NCBI RefSeq assembly: GCF_001428045.1
Contig: NZ_LMSD01000001.1
Coordinates: 372,001 to 436,000, forward strand
DNA length: 64,000 bases
Source: Paenibacillus sp. Soil750
Lineage (GTDB): Bacteria > Bacillota > Bacilli > Paenibacillales > NBRC-103111
Direction: 5' to 3'
In this document: piece after piece, positions 49,209 to 57,681 of the stretch
Numbering within the stretch: the stretch's first letter is position 1
How the letters are laid out: each line of letters begins with the position of its first letter
The notes under the pieces: model-generated
Database searches by the model: none
The model's input: only the letters and a program-made list of their open reading frames with translations
What the model was told of the DNA's origin: nothing
Program-made: the position numbers and the translations under genes

Positions 49209-49814
49209 TTAGGATAGGGTTTCCCACTTCGCCCACATTTCCCTAGGGTTCAACTCGTAAACCTCATTTTCCCGAAACATAAACTGGTGCATAATCAACT
49301 CGCGGCGCAAGGTTGCGAAATCTGGATGATAGTTTTTGAGGTAGAGGTTAAGCTCTTTTTCGGCGTAGGATCGGCCTTTTTCTAGTTCAGCAACTAGATG
49401 CTCTAGGACAATCAGCTTTTTCTTGAGCTGGGCTGGAATATGTTTGAGCTTACCATCTAACGTGAAAAAGTTCCGTAAAACAGACTTCTGAAGATTTAAA
49501 TTTTTGTCTTCCGTTTCCATGGATGCGGGAGCCTCCTTTTTATTTTTGAAAATCAGGTCAGCTGTCGTCTGACCGTAGCTGCGAATGGAAGCGTCATTCA
49601 AGGTGAAATAAATCGTGTTTTTATCACGACGCTCATGAATCAAGTTGGCTTCGCGAAGTTTTGAGGCATGGTGGGTAACGGTCGCGGGAGTTACGCTCAG
49701 CTTCTCTGCGAGAGTTTGCCCATTGGATTCGCCGTCCGCTAACAAAATAAGCATGCGAATACGCGTAGCATCTGACATTGCTTTGTGATAGGTGAGGATT
49801 TTATCCAATTGCAT
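49209..49814 (-). CDS. ArsR-type regulator with DUF2087 domain
   Basis: A 201-residue protein with an N-terminal winged helix (DATRIRMLILLADGESNGQT, LAEKLSVTPATVTHHASKLR) and a C-terminal DUF2087 module (FFTLDGKLKHIPAQLKKKLI, LRRELIMHQFMFRENEVYEL). It lacks the Cys metal site of classic ArsR. Tandem TCTAATTAGA palindromes precede the gene and should be its operators. It is divergent from mqnB, which it may also regulate. Confidence 0.9.
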   Translation of the reverse strand: MQLDKILTYHKAMSDATRIRMLILLADGESNGQTLAEKLSVTPATVTHHASKLREANLIHERRDKNTIYFTLNDASIRSYGQTTADLIFKNKKEAPASMETEDKNLNLQKSVLRNFFTLDGKLKHIPAQLKKKLIVLEHLVAELEKGRSYAEKELNLYLKNYHPDFATLRRELIMHQFMFRENEVYELNPREMWAKWETLS

Positions 49815-49834
49815 ATGAGAACAACTCCTAAAAA

Positions 49835-49860
49835 TCTAATTAGACATAAATCTAATTAGA
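49835..49860. promoter_or_regulatory. Tandem TCTAATTAGA palindromes in the arsR-mqnB divergent region
   Basis: Two perfect 10-bp palindromes TCTAATTAGA at 49835-49844 and 49851-49860 are 16 bp apart, and a half copy (AATTAGA) follows at about 49870. Position and symmetry suggest binding of the ArsR-type regulator. Confidence 0.65.
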
Positions 49861-49958
49861 TATTAATTAAATTAGATGGATGTGTCAAGCGTGAAAGTTT
49901 CTTTCTGGACAGGGGTCATGTAAAATACGAGATAGAAGTCAAAGCTTAAAGGGGAAGA

Positions 49959-50600
49959 ATGATGCGAATACTCGTCATGACAGCAGTCGCTCCTGAACGA
50001 GATGCCATACAGCGCGGTCTTGGTCAGGATAGCAGATTTCAATATGCGTTAGCCGGTGTGGGGCTTGCCGCGGCGGCAGTGAACGGTGCTCTTGAGCTTG
50101 CCAAAGCCGATTATGACCTATTGATTATCGCGGGTATTGCAGGCGGCTTCGTAGGTCAAGCGGACATTGGCTCGCTTGTTATTGCGAGCGAAATCATCGC
50201 CGCCGATCTTGGTGTTGAGCTGCTGGATGGCTTCAGCAGCTTGGACGAGCTGGGCTTCGGGACTACGCGCATCAGCGCGAATGCCGAACTGGCCCAGCGT
50301 GTGACGGCGGCGCTGCAAGCCGCCGGCCTGCAGGCGCAAGCGGCGCCGGTGCTGACGGTGGCAACAGCCACCGGAACAGCGGCAACCGCCGCTGCGTTGG
50401 CTGCGCGCGTGCCTGGCGCTGCCGCCGAAGCCATGGAAGGCTTCGGCATAGCGACAGCTGCGCAGCAGCGCGGCGTGCCTGTGCTGGAGATCCGCGCGAT
50501 CTCCAACGCGGTCGGGCCGCGAGACCGAGACGCCTGGCGGATCGGTGATGCCTTGAAAGCTTTAGAAGCAGCAGGTTCAGTCTTAGCGGAGGTGCTTTAA
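49959..50600 (+). CDS. mqnB: Futalosine hydrolase
   Basis: A 213-residue nucleosidase-type enzyme of the futalosine route to menaquinone, releasing hypoxanthine (or adenine) from futalosine. RILVMTAVAPERDAI, IIAGIAGGFVGQADIGSLVI, EAMEGFGIATAA and ISNAVGPRDRDAW match MqnB. The middle of the gene (about 50230-50520) is Ala-rich and much richer in GC than neighbouring genes. AAAGGGG precedes two adjacent ATG codons; the second (49962) is equally possible. mqnD follows directly. Confidence 0.93.
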   Translation: MMRILVMTAVAPERDAIQRGLGQDSRFQYALAGVGLAAAAVNGALELAKADYDLLIIAGIAGGFVGQADIGSLVIASEIIAADLGVELLDGFSSLDELGFGTTRISANAELAQRVTAALQAAGLQAQAAPVLTVATATGTAATAAALAARVPGAAAEAMEGFGIATAAQQRGVPVLEIRAISNAVGPRDRDAWRIGDALKALEAAGSVLAEVL

Positions 50601-50601
50601 T

Positions 50602-51441
50602 ATGAAAATAGCGTTCTCACCTTGTCCAAACGATACCTTTGTTTTCCATGCCTGGGCGCATGGCTTAATCCCAGGTGCACCAGAGCTCGATGTCCTCTAC
50701 GCGGACATCGATATTACGAACCGTCTGGCCGCCGAAGGCACAGGCCCCGACGTGCTCAAAATCTCCTACGCAGCACTCCCGTGGGTGCTGCAGGATTACG
50801 CCCTGCTGCCCTGCGGCGGCGCCTTGGGCAGAGGCTGCGGCCCGCTTGTGCTGACGCAGCCAAGCGAAGGAGCGGCTAACCCGGCTGCCCTTAGCGGCCG
50901 CCGAGTTGCCGTGCCAAGCGAACGCTCGACGGCGTACTTACTGTTCCGCCTATGGGCAGAACAGAACGTGCCTGGCGGCGTTGGCGAAATCGTGGTCATG
51001 CCGTTTCACGAGATCATGCCCGCCGTGCGGGACGGCCTTATCGATGCCGGCCTCGTCATTCATGAAGCCCGGTTTACTTACCCGTCGTACGGGTTAGCGC
51101 TTCTAACAGATTTGGGTAGCTGGTGGGAGCAAGACACCGGGCTGCCAATCCCACTGGGCGCCATCATCGCTAGGCGCACCATGGATTTGGAGGCACTCGC
51201 GGGCTGGGCTCGCGCCTCCGTTGAGTACGCGTGGGCGCATCCAGAAGCTTCGCGCGACTACGTCATGCAGCACGCGCAGGAGATGGATCCGCAGGTCGCG
51301 CAGCAGCACATCGACCTATATGTCAACGAATTCACCGCTGATCTCGGCGATAGCGGCTATGGCGCTGTCTTAACCTTGCTCCAGCGTGCAGCGGAGACAG
51401 GTCTTGTGCCGCAGATGGATTATGCGGCTTTATTGAAATAG
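50602..51441 (+). CDS. mqnD: 1,4-dihydroxy-6-naphthoate synthase
   Basis: A 279-residue MqnD-family enzyme that converts cyclic dehypoxanthinyl futalosine to 1,4-dihydroxy-6-naphthoate. IAFSPCPNDTFVFHAWAHGL, KISYAALPWVL, GCGPLVL and GLVIHEARFTYPSYGL are diagnostic. It begins 1 bp after the mqnB stop, with GGAGGTGC just upstream of the ATG. mqnA and mqnC are not in the window. GC content is raised as in mqnB. Confidence 0.94.
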   Translation: MKIAFSPCPNDTFVFHAWAHGLIPGAPELDVLYADIDITNRLAAEGTGPDVLKISYAALPWVLQDYALLPCGGALGRGCGPLVLTQPSEGAANPAALSGRRVAVPSERSTAYLLFRLWAEQNVPGGVGEIVVMPFHEIMPAVRDGLIDAGLVIHEARFTYPSYGLALLTDLGSWWEQDTGLPIPLGAIIARRTMDLEALAGWARASVEYAWAHPEASRDYVMQHAQEMDPQVAQQHIDLYVNEFTADLGDSGYGAVLTLLQRAAETGLVPQMDYAALLK

Positions 51442-51455
51442 CATTGGAATACAAG

Positions 51456-51506
51456 AGGCTGTCTTCCCCGTAGATAAAATCTACTTGGAAAGACAGCCTT
51501 TTTGTT
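51456..51506 (+). terminator. Terminator after mqnBD
   Basis: AGGCTGTCTT (51456-51465) pairs with AAGACAGCCT (51490-51499) over an inner GTAGAT/ATCTAC stem, followed by TTTTTG. Confidence 0.9.
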
Positions 51507-51691
51507 TTATCTTACCCGAGCTTCCCCACCATAGTGATGTAAATACATGCCTCCGTAACTCCGCGCAATACTCCTCATTAGAGTTTTTTACGCACTCAAA
51601 TATAAAGTAAAGTTAAAGTAGATTTGTAGTCATCGAGCAATCATAATTGGCGTATGCAAGAACACTTAGGTTATGAGGTGAATGATTTAGC

Positions 51692-53449
51692 ATGCCATCG
51701 AAGCTATTTTTATCCTTACGGGGCAAGTTCATTATTTTATTTGCTTTGCTCATTACGGTTCCCTTCTTTATTAGCGGGTGGATTACCTACTATCAATATA
51801 TCTCGAATGTTGAAGAGGATTCCCGCAGATATACGCGCCAAATTATTGAGCAGGTCCAGATTAATCTTGATCGATATATGAAAGACATGGATCGCATTAC
51901 GATGGCGCCATATTATAACCAAAACGTAATGAATATTCTGAGAAAACACCCAAGGCAAAGTAACCCCGTATTTGTGACTTCCGATGAATACAGCAAGATG
52001 AATTTAATGATTTCTTCACTCACATTTGATCGAAGTGAGATAAGGAGTATCTTAATTTTTGCGCTTGATGGGAACTTGTTTAGCAACTTGGAGACTACCG
52101 TTGATCGATACTGGGAAGCTTTAAGCAACCCGTGGATGGCAGATGTTCAGAAGGGGGACGGTTCAATTGTCATATTACCGCCTCACGACGCAGGTTACTA
52201 TTTGGATGGCACAGAAAAGGTTATTTCCATTGCACGTGTTGTTAGAGAAATTTCCACCAATGAATATTTGGGGATCGTGAAGGTTGATCTAACTGAGATG
52301 GGTTTCAAAAGCTTGTTAGATTCCACGAATTATAACGGCAAAAGTCAAATTTATATTTCGGATCGTAATGGTGATGTGATCTACCCGATTGATGGGGTGG
52401 ATATGGATAGTTCATTGAGCTGGAAGGAAATTAACAACAGCAGAGAACAAATTTCAGCAAAGGTAAGCTCTGAATTCTCGGGTATGCAAGTGACGGGCTT
52501 TATTCCGAAGAGTGAGGTAACCGCGGGAGCTCGCAAGCTAGTGAGGTCTACGATTATCGTTTCGGTTATTTCTATGCTAGTTGCGTACCTCTTAGCCGTT
52601 GTAGCCTCAAGCCGATTAGTGAAGCCGATTCGACATCTTCAGAAGAAAATGAAAAAGGTGCAAATGGGTGATTTTGGGGAACGAGCTGAAGTCGCCTCCC
52701 ATGATGAAATTGGCCATCTGACAGGCGGCTTTAACATGATGGTAACAGAAATCGAGCGCCTGATTAAAGAGGTGTATGAAAGCAAGCTTCGTGAAAAGGA
52801 TGCCCAGCTATCGACGCTCGAGAGTCAAATTAATCCCCATTTCATCTACAATACGCTGGAATCGATCAACCTGATGGCTCTGGAGTCGAATCATCCTAAG
52901 CTATCAAGTGTTGTCGTCAGTTTAGGCAGGCTGCTGCGATTTACGGTAGATAAGGATGAGCGCCTTGTCTATCTGAAGGACGAGCTGTTATTCGTGGAAT
53001 CCTATATTCAGATTCAGTCGTATCGATTAGGTGGACAGCTTCAGATGGAGCTTGATGTTGACATGGGGCACGAGGAGTATCTCGTTCCCAAATTAATGCT
53101 TCAGCCTTTGATCGAAAATGTCATTGAGCATGCCATGGAAGAGGACCCTGTCATCGTCCGAATCGCCACATATTTAGAAGAGGATCACTTTGTCATCACT
53201 GTTTCAGACGACGGTAAGGGGATTAGCGAGGAAAGAATGAGGCAGGTAGAAGCTCATATCTACAAGGAAAGCAACGAACACGGCGCAAGGGATGGCTTCG
53301 GTTTTAAGAAGAAAGGCTTCGCACTGCGAAATGTTCACTGGCGAATCCGACTCTTGTTCGGAACGGAATATGGGTTGTTTTTGGATAAAACCGATAGGCA
53401 TGGCACTCATTTTATTGTGAAAATTCCATTGCAGTGGGAAGGGGAATGA
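51692..53449 (+). CDS. YesM-type sensor histidine kinase
   Basis: A 585-residue membrane kinase. It has a first transmembrane segment at about residues 13-35, an extracellular sensor domain (dCache-like), a second segment near 290-310, a HAMP linker (SRLVKPIRHLQKKMKKVQMG), the phosphoacceptor motif INPHFIYNTLESINLMA (His near 382) and a C-terminal HATPase_c domain (VPKLMLQPLIENVIEHA, VSDDGKGI). It is cotranscribed with the next gene. Neighbouring sugar-importer genes suggest it senses an extracellular carbohydrate or its binding protein. Confidence 0.95.
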   Translation: MPSKLFLSLRGKFIILFALLITVPFFISGWITYYQYISNVEEDSRRYTRQIIEQVQINLDRYMKDMDRITMAPYYNQNVMNILRKHPRQSNPVFVTSDEYSKMNLMISSLTFDRSEIRSILIFALDGNLFSNLETTVDRYWEALSNPWMADVQKGDGSIVILPPHDAGYYLDGTEKVISIARVVREISTNEYLGIVKVDLTEMGFKSLLDSTNYNGKSQIYISDRNGDVIYPIDGVDMDSSLSWKEINNSREQISAKVSSEFSGMQVTGFIPKSEVTAGARKLVRSTIIVSVISMLVAYLLAVVASSRLVKPIRHLQKKMKKVQMGDFGERAEVASHDEIGHLTGGFNMMVTEIERLIKEVYESKLREKDAQLSTLESQINPHFIYNTLESINLMALESNHPKLSSVVVSLGRLLRFTVDKDERLVYLKDELLFVESYIQIQSYRLGGQLQMELDVDMGHEEYLVPKLMLQPLIENVIEHAMEEDPVIVRIATYLEEDHFVITVSDDGKGISEERMRQVEAHIYKESNEHGARDGFGFKKKGFALRNVHWRIRLLFGTEYGLFLDKTDRHGTHFIVKIPLQWEGE

Positions 53450-53452
53450 CCA

Positions 53453-54193
53453 ATGCTTCGAATTTTATTAGTTGAGGATGAGATTAATCTTCGGAATGGT
53501 TTTCGTCATTTACTTGAGCATATCATAGGCGGGGTTCAGGTGGTTGGGGGGATGTCCAATGGCCTGGAGGCGATTGAATGGCTGAAGACAAATACGACAG
53601 ATGCCGTCATTACTGATATCCGTATGAAGGAAATGAACGGGATTGAGATGATGCGGAGGCTTAGTGACCAATACCCTGAACTGCCAGTTGTTATCGTTAG
53701 CGGGTACAGTGATTTTGAATATGCACGGGACGCACTAAGGTATCATGCTGCGGATTATTTATTGAAGCCTGTAGACAAGGCTGAACTAGCCATTGTTATA
53801 GATCGATTAAAGAAGGATCTCCTCAAAAATAATCCCTTGCAAGCTGAAATTGCCTCTTCTGCAAAGGAAGGGCAAGAGGAGCGACAAATCATAAGAAAAG
53901 TTAAGGAGCTTATCGACAGTCATCTAGATCAGAACATCTCACTGCAATACTTGGCTGATCAGGTTTTCTTAAACCATAGATATTTGTCCGCATTGTTCAA
54001 GTCCGAAACGGGACAGAACCTATCGGAATACTTGACGCAGCGCCGAATAGAGAAGGCTAAGCAGCTATTAAAGACGACACATATGAAGGTTCAAGACATC
54101 GGAAGAATGTCGGGATATCCCAATGGCAAGTATTTCATGTCTTTATTTAAGCAAGTCGTTGGGTTGACGCCATCCGAATTTCGAGACCAATAG
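53453..54193 (+). CDS. YesN-type response regulator (receiver plus AraC domain)
   Basis: A 246-residue regulator. The receiver domain has EDE at residues 8-10, the phosphoacceptor Asp55 in VITDIRMKEMNG, and the Lys in YLLKPVDK. The C-terminal AraC domain contains HRYLSALFKSETGQNLSEYL and GYPNGKYFMSLFKQVVGLTP. It is compact compared with many YesN-like proteins, with only a short linker. Its gene begins 3 bp after the kinase stop. It likely activates the binding-protein promoter downstream. Confidence 0.95.
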   Translation: MLRILLVEDEINLRNGFRHLLEHIIGGVQVVGGMSNGLEAIEWLKTNTTDAVITDIRMKEMNGIEMMRRLSDQYPELPVVIVSGYSDFEYARDALRYHAADYLLKPVDKAELAIVIDRLKKDLLKNNPLQAEIASSAKEGQEERQIIRKVKELIDSHLDQNISLQYLADQVFLNHRYLSALFKSETGQNLSEYLTQRRIEKAKQLLKTTHMKVQDIGRMSGYPNGKYFMSLFKQVVGLTPSEFRDQ

Positions 54194-54287
54194 GAGTACG
54201 AATATTCATGCAGATTTTAAAACCAATATCGATACAATTCGAACCTATTCTGAATTTTAGGCCATAAAAGAGCGGGTTCGTTTTCTT

Positions 54288-54313
54288 TATAATAAAGTTT
54301 GTAAACGTTTCAC
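54288..54313 (+). promoter_or_regulatory. Predicted promoter region of the sugar-uptake operon
   Basis: A perfect TATAAT (54288-54293) has no good -35 box 17 bp upstream, as expected for an activator-dependent promoter. GTAAACGTTTCAC at 54301-54313 resembles a catabolite-responsive element but is one base short of the usual symmetry, so CcpA control is only possible. Confidence 0.4.
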
Positions 54314-54353
54314 TGAAGCGGTTACATAATACAAATTAAAGGGGAACCCGAAT

Positions 54354-55673
54354 ATGAATAAAAAGTTTAGCTTACTTATGGGCACGCTGCTAGTCACAAC
54401 GTCAGTCGTAACTGCCTGCGGTACCAAAACAGATACGCCGGCAGCAACCGGAGCTACAACAGCACCAAGTTCGTCAACAGAGGTGAAAGCTCAGAAGCCT
54501 GTCACACTGAAATTCAGCATATGGGGCAACGACACGCACAAGAAAATGTATGAGGATATGATTGCCAAATACAAGGAGAAAAACCCGAACATTAGCGTGG
54601 AGATTACGATCATTCCTTTTGCTGACTACCAGCAGAAACTATCGATCATGCAAGCATCAAATTCAGCTCCAGATGTCGCATGGCTCGCAGAACGTATGAT
54701 TCCGCAATTCATTCAGGGCAGTCAGCTTCTTGATGTTACTTCTTTGAAAGCGGATACGGCGTATAAATTTGATGAGGTATATCCGACAACGCTTGAATTG
54801 TTAACCAAAGACAGTAAAATCTATGGCATTCCATTTTCTACACCTACATCGATGATCTACTACAACAAAACAATGTTCAAAGCAAAAGGACTGGCAACGC
54901 CAACTGAGCTGTATAAGCAAGGGAAATGGAACTATGAGGAGTTCCTCAAAGCGGCAAAGACATTAGCTGACCCTGGAAAGGGTGTATATGGAACGAATTT
55001 TGTGCGCAATGGCTGGACCAACTGGCCGGATGCCCTGCAAACAGTGTTTAATTCATACGGTGCCGAACTGTTAAGTAAAGATGGTACGAAGTTTACTTTG
55101 AACTCCAAAGAGGGCGAGCAGGCGCTTCAGTTGTATTCGGATATGATCTTCAAGGATAAAGTGCATCCGAAGCCAGGGGATCAAACGACGTTCGACACGG
55201 GGAAAATTGCCATGCAAAAGGAATTGTTCAGCTATATGGGTAAAGCTAAGGCGATCAAAGACTTCGAGTGGGATATCGCTCCATTGCCTCAAGGGCCTAA
55301 AGGTGCGGGCACTACAATGGGATATGCTGGCGTTGTCGTTATGAAGGATAGTAAATTCCCGAAAGAAGCAACGGACTTCTTAAAATATATTACCAATAGT
55401 GAGAATATGAACATTACGAGCCAGTATTTCGTGCCAAGCCGCAAGTCGATTTTGGAATCGGAGTCATTCCTAAAGCAAGGGCCATCACCTGAGAGTGTGA
55501 AGCTTGCCGTCATCGATCAAATGGTAGGCGCTACAACGTTGCCAGCTCACAAAAATTGGCAGCAAATTGATACGAAGATGCAAACGATTCTTGATTTGCT
55601 CTATGCGCAGTCGGGCACGGTGAAGGATGTATTGACCAAAGCCGAAAGTGAAGTAAGCCCGTTGCTTAAATAA
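54354..55673 (+). CDS. ABC transporter sugar-binding lipoprotein (family 1)
   Basis: A 439-residue extracellular binding protein. The N-terminal signal ends in the lipobox VTAC with Cys22 as the lipidated residue, then a Thr/Ser/Ala linker. LKFSIWGNDTHKKMYEDMIA, NSAPDVAWLAE, YGIPFSTPTSMIYYNKTMF and KATDFLKYIT-like segments are typical of SBP_bac_1 proteins for oligosaccharides. It precedes two permease genes; no ATPase gene is nearby, so a shared MsmX-type ATPase is likely. Confidence 0.94.
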   Translation: MNKKFSLLMGTLLVTTSVVTACGTKTDTPAATGATTAPSSSTEVKAQKPVTLKFSIWGNDTHKKMYEDMIAKYKEKNPNISVEITIIPFADYQQKLSIMQASNSAPDVAWLAERMIPQFIQGSQLLDVTSLKADTAYKFDEVYPTTLELLTKDSKIYGIPFSTPTSMIYYNKTMFKAKGLATPTELYKQGKWNYEEFLKAAKTLADPGKGVYGTNFVRNGWTNWPDALQTVFNSYGAELLSKDGTKFTLNSKEGEQALQLYSDMIFKDKVHPKPGDQTTFDTGKIAMQKELFSYMGKAKAIKDFEWDIAPLPQGPKGAGTTMGYAGVVVMKDSKFPKEATDFLKYITNSENMNITSQYFVPSRKSILESESFLKQGPSPESVKLAVIDQMVGATTLPAHKNWQQIDTKMQTILDLLYAQSGTVKDVLTKAESEVSPLLK

Positions 55674-55853
55674 AGAAACGTCACGGTAGTGGAGAAGTTT
55701 AGAGTAGAAGAAGGGTCTGAACGCGAGCGATGACCGGATTCTGACTAGATGCCTGAGCATGAGTCAGATCCCTTTTACTCGAAGCTTCTTGCACTGCTAT
55801 GGATTTCGTGCGCTTATTGATCGAATAACTTACAGAGAACGGAGAGAAACAAC

Positions 55854-56810
55854 ATGGATTCCGCAGGTGCGAAATTGACCCCATCCCTGCAGACAGGGCA
55901 ACCCGTTTCCATCCGGAAACGTGCCAAGAGCCGCCTTGCTTCAAGTGGGGCATGGTATGCATACTTATTTATTTCTCCGATGGTACTCGGATATATCATC
56001 TTCTTATTGGTTCCAATCGTGGCTGCATTTGGCATGAGCTTCACCAATTACTCTCTCCTTCACGATACGGAGTATGTAGGGTTGGATAACTACGAGAAAG
56101 CGTTTCTGAACGACCCTTTATTTTGGAAGACGGTATGGAACACATTGTACTTTTCGGCGGGGCTCATTCCCTTGAATTTAATGCTCGCACTTGGTTTAGC
56201 TCTTCTATTAAATAGAAAAATACCAGGAATCAGCCTGTTTCGAACCGCTATATTCACGCCGGTTGTGACTTCGATTGTCGTATGGGCGATTGTGTGGAAA
56301 TACATTTTTGCGACGGATGCTGGCTTGGTCAATCAAATACTGCTGTTATTTAACATTCAGGGACCCGCATGGCTTTACAATTTTGGCTTGGCGATGCCAG
56401 TAGTTATCGTAGTCAGCGTATTGAAGAATGTAGGTCTGAATATGGTGATTTTCCTTGCTGCGTTGCAGGAGGTTCCCAAAATGTACTACGAAGCTGCCAA
56501 GATTGACGGAGCCTCGCGCATGAGAACCTTCTGGAATATCACCTTTCCGATGATCTCACCAGCGTTTTTCCTGGCGCTTATCCTAACCTTAATCGGTTCG
56601 CTGAAGGTATTCTCCCAAATCCAAGTCATGACGGACGGTGGTCCGGGGACTAGCACCTATGTGCTTGTGTACTATATTTATCAGCAGGCATTTAAGCAAT
56701 TTGAATTCGGTTACGCATCTTCAATCGCTTTCATCTTGTTTTTCCTAGTACTGGTCTTGACCATCGTGCAATGGAATATGAGAAAAAGGTGGGTGCATCA
56801 TGAACAATAA
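55854..56810 (+). CDS. Sugar ABC transporter permease (MalF/UgpA type)
   Basis: A 318-residue permease with six transmembrane segments. The EAA cytoplasmic loop that contacts the ATPase is EVPKMYYEAAKIDGASRMRT, followed by FWNITFPMISP. The N-terminus carries about 25 extra polar residues before the first segment. AACGGAGAGA precedes the ATG. The end overlaps the second permease gene by 11 bp. Confidence 0.95.
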   Translation: MDSAGAKLTPSLQTGQPVSIRKRAKSRLASSGAWYAYLFISPMVLGYIIFLLVPIVAAFGMSFTNYSLLHDTEYVGLDNYEKAFLNDPLFWKTVWNTLYFSAGLIPLNLMLALGLALLLNRKIPGISLFRTAIFTPVVTSIVVWAIVWKYIFATDAGLVNQILLLFNIQGPAWLYNFGLAMPVVIVVSVLKNVGLNMVIFLAALQEVPKMYYEAAKIDGASRMRTFWNITFPMISPAFFLALILTLIGSLKVFSQIQVMTDGGPGTSTYVLVYYIYQQAFKQFEFGYASSIAFILFFLVLVLTIVQWNMRKRWVHHEQ

Positions 56811-57642
56811 CCAACAGGGCATACTTCGAAATCTGCCTATTTATACAGTGCTTTCCCTTATATCACTCGTTATCTTGTTTCCATTCCTGTGGATGATCAC
56901 GACTTCACTTAAGGATCCGACAAAAATATTTCTGTTTCCGCCGCAATGGATTCCTGATCCCATTTCCTGGTCCAATTTTAAGCAGGTTTTCGTTAAACAG
57001 CCTGAGTTTCCTCTTTACTTCTTCAATAGCGCTTATATAGCCATCGTGGTTACCATAGCTACTTGCTTGTTTGCGGCACTGGCTGGGTATGCGTTTGGCA
57101 AGATGAATTTTCGTTTCAAGAATATCATCTTCCTCATCCTGCTGACCGGCATGATGATTCCGACTGAAGTAACGGCGATTCCGATGTTCGTGTGGATGTC
57201 TAAGCTGCATCTGACCGACACACACTTCCCGTTAATTGTTCCTTCCGTATTAGGTGCAGGCGGAATATTCGGCGTATTTTTACTACGCCAATTTTTCATC
57301 ATGGTACCTGATGAGCTGGAGGAAGCGGCGAAAATTGATGGCTGCACACCATGGACAACATTCTGGCGTATCATGCTTCCGCTTTCTACGCCGGCGTTAT
57401 CCACGCTCGCTATTTTTACATTTCTTCACAGCTGGGATAACTATTTCGATCCGCTGATCTACATTAGCGATAATAAATTATTTACTTTACCTGTTGGACT
57501 CAAGTTATTCACGGATACGGCAGGGACGGATTGGCACTTATTGATGGCAGCCTCCGTTATGGCGACTGTTCCCCTATTGCTTGTTTTCTTTATCGCCCAG
57601 AAGCGATTTATCGAAGGTGTAGCTTTGACTGGTTTGAAATAA
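56800..57642 (+). CDS. Sugar ABC transporter permease (MalG/UgpE type)
   Basis: A 280-residue permease with six transmembrane segments. The EAA loop is PDELEEAAKIDGCTPWTTFW followed by RIMLPLSTPAL. It pairs with the upstream permease to form the channel of the importer. The overlap with the previous gene indicates translational coupling. The C-terminus (KRFIEGVALTGLK) is typical. Confidence 0.95.
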   Translation: MNNNQQGILRNLPIYTVLSLISLVILFPFLWMITTSLKDPTKIFLFPPQWIPDPISWSNFKQVFVKQPEFPLYFFNSAYIAIVVTIATCLFAALAGYAFGKMNFRFKNIIFLILLTGMMIPTEVTAIPMFVWMSKLHLTDTHFPLIVPSVLGAGGIFGVFLLRQFFIMVPDELEEAAKIDGCTPWTTFWRIMLPLSTPALSTLAIFTFLHSWDNYFDPLIYISDNKLFTLPVGLKLFTDTAGTDWHLLMAASVMATVPLLLVFFIAQKRFIEGVALTGLK

Positions 57643-57681
57643 GTAGAGAAGACAATTTACCATTAAAAAGGAGCAAGACTG

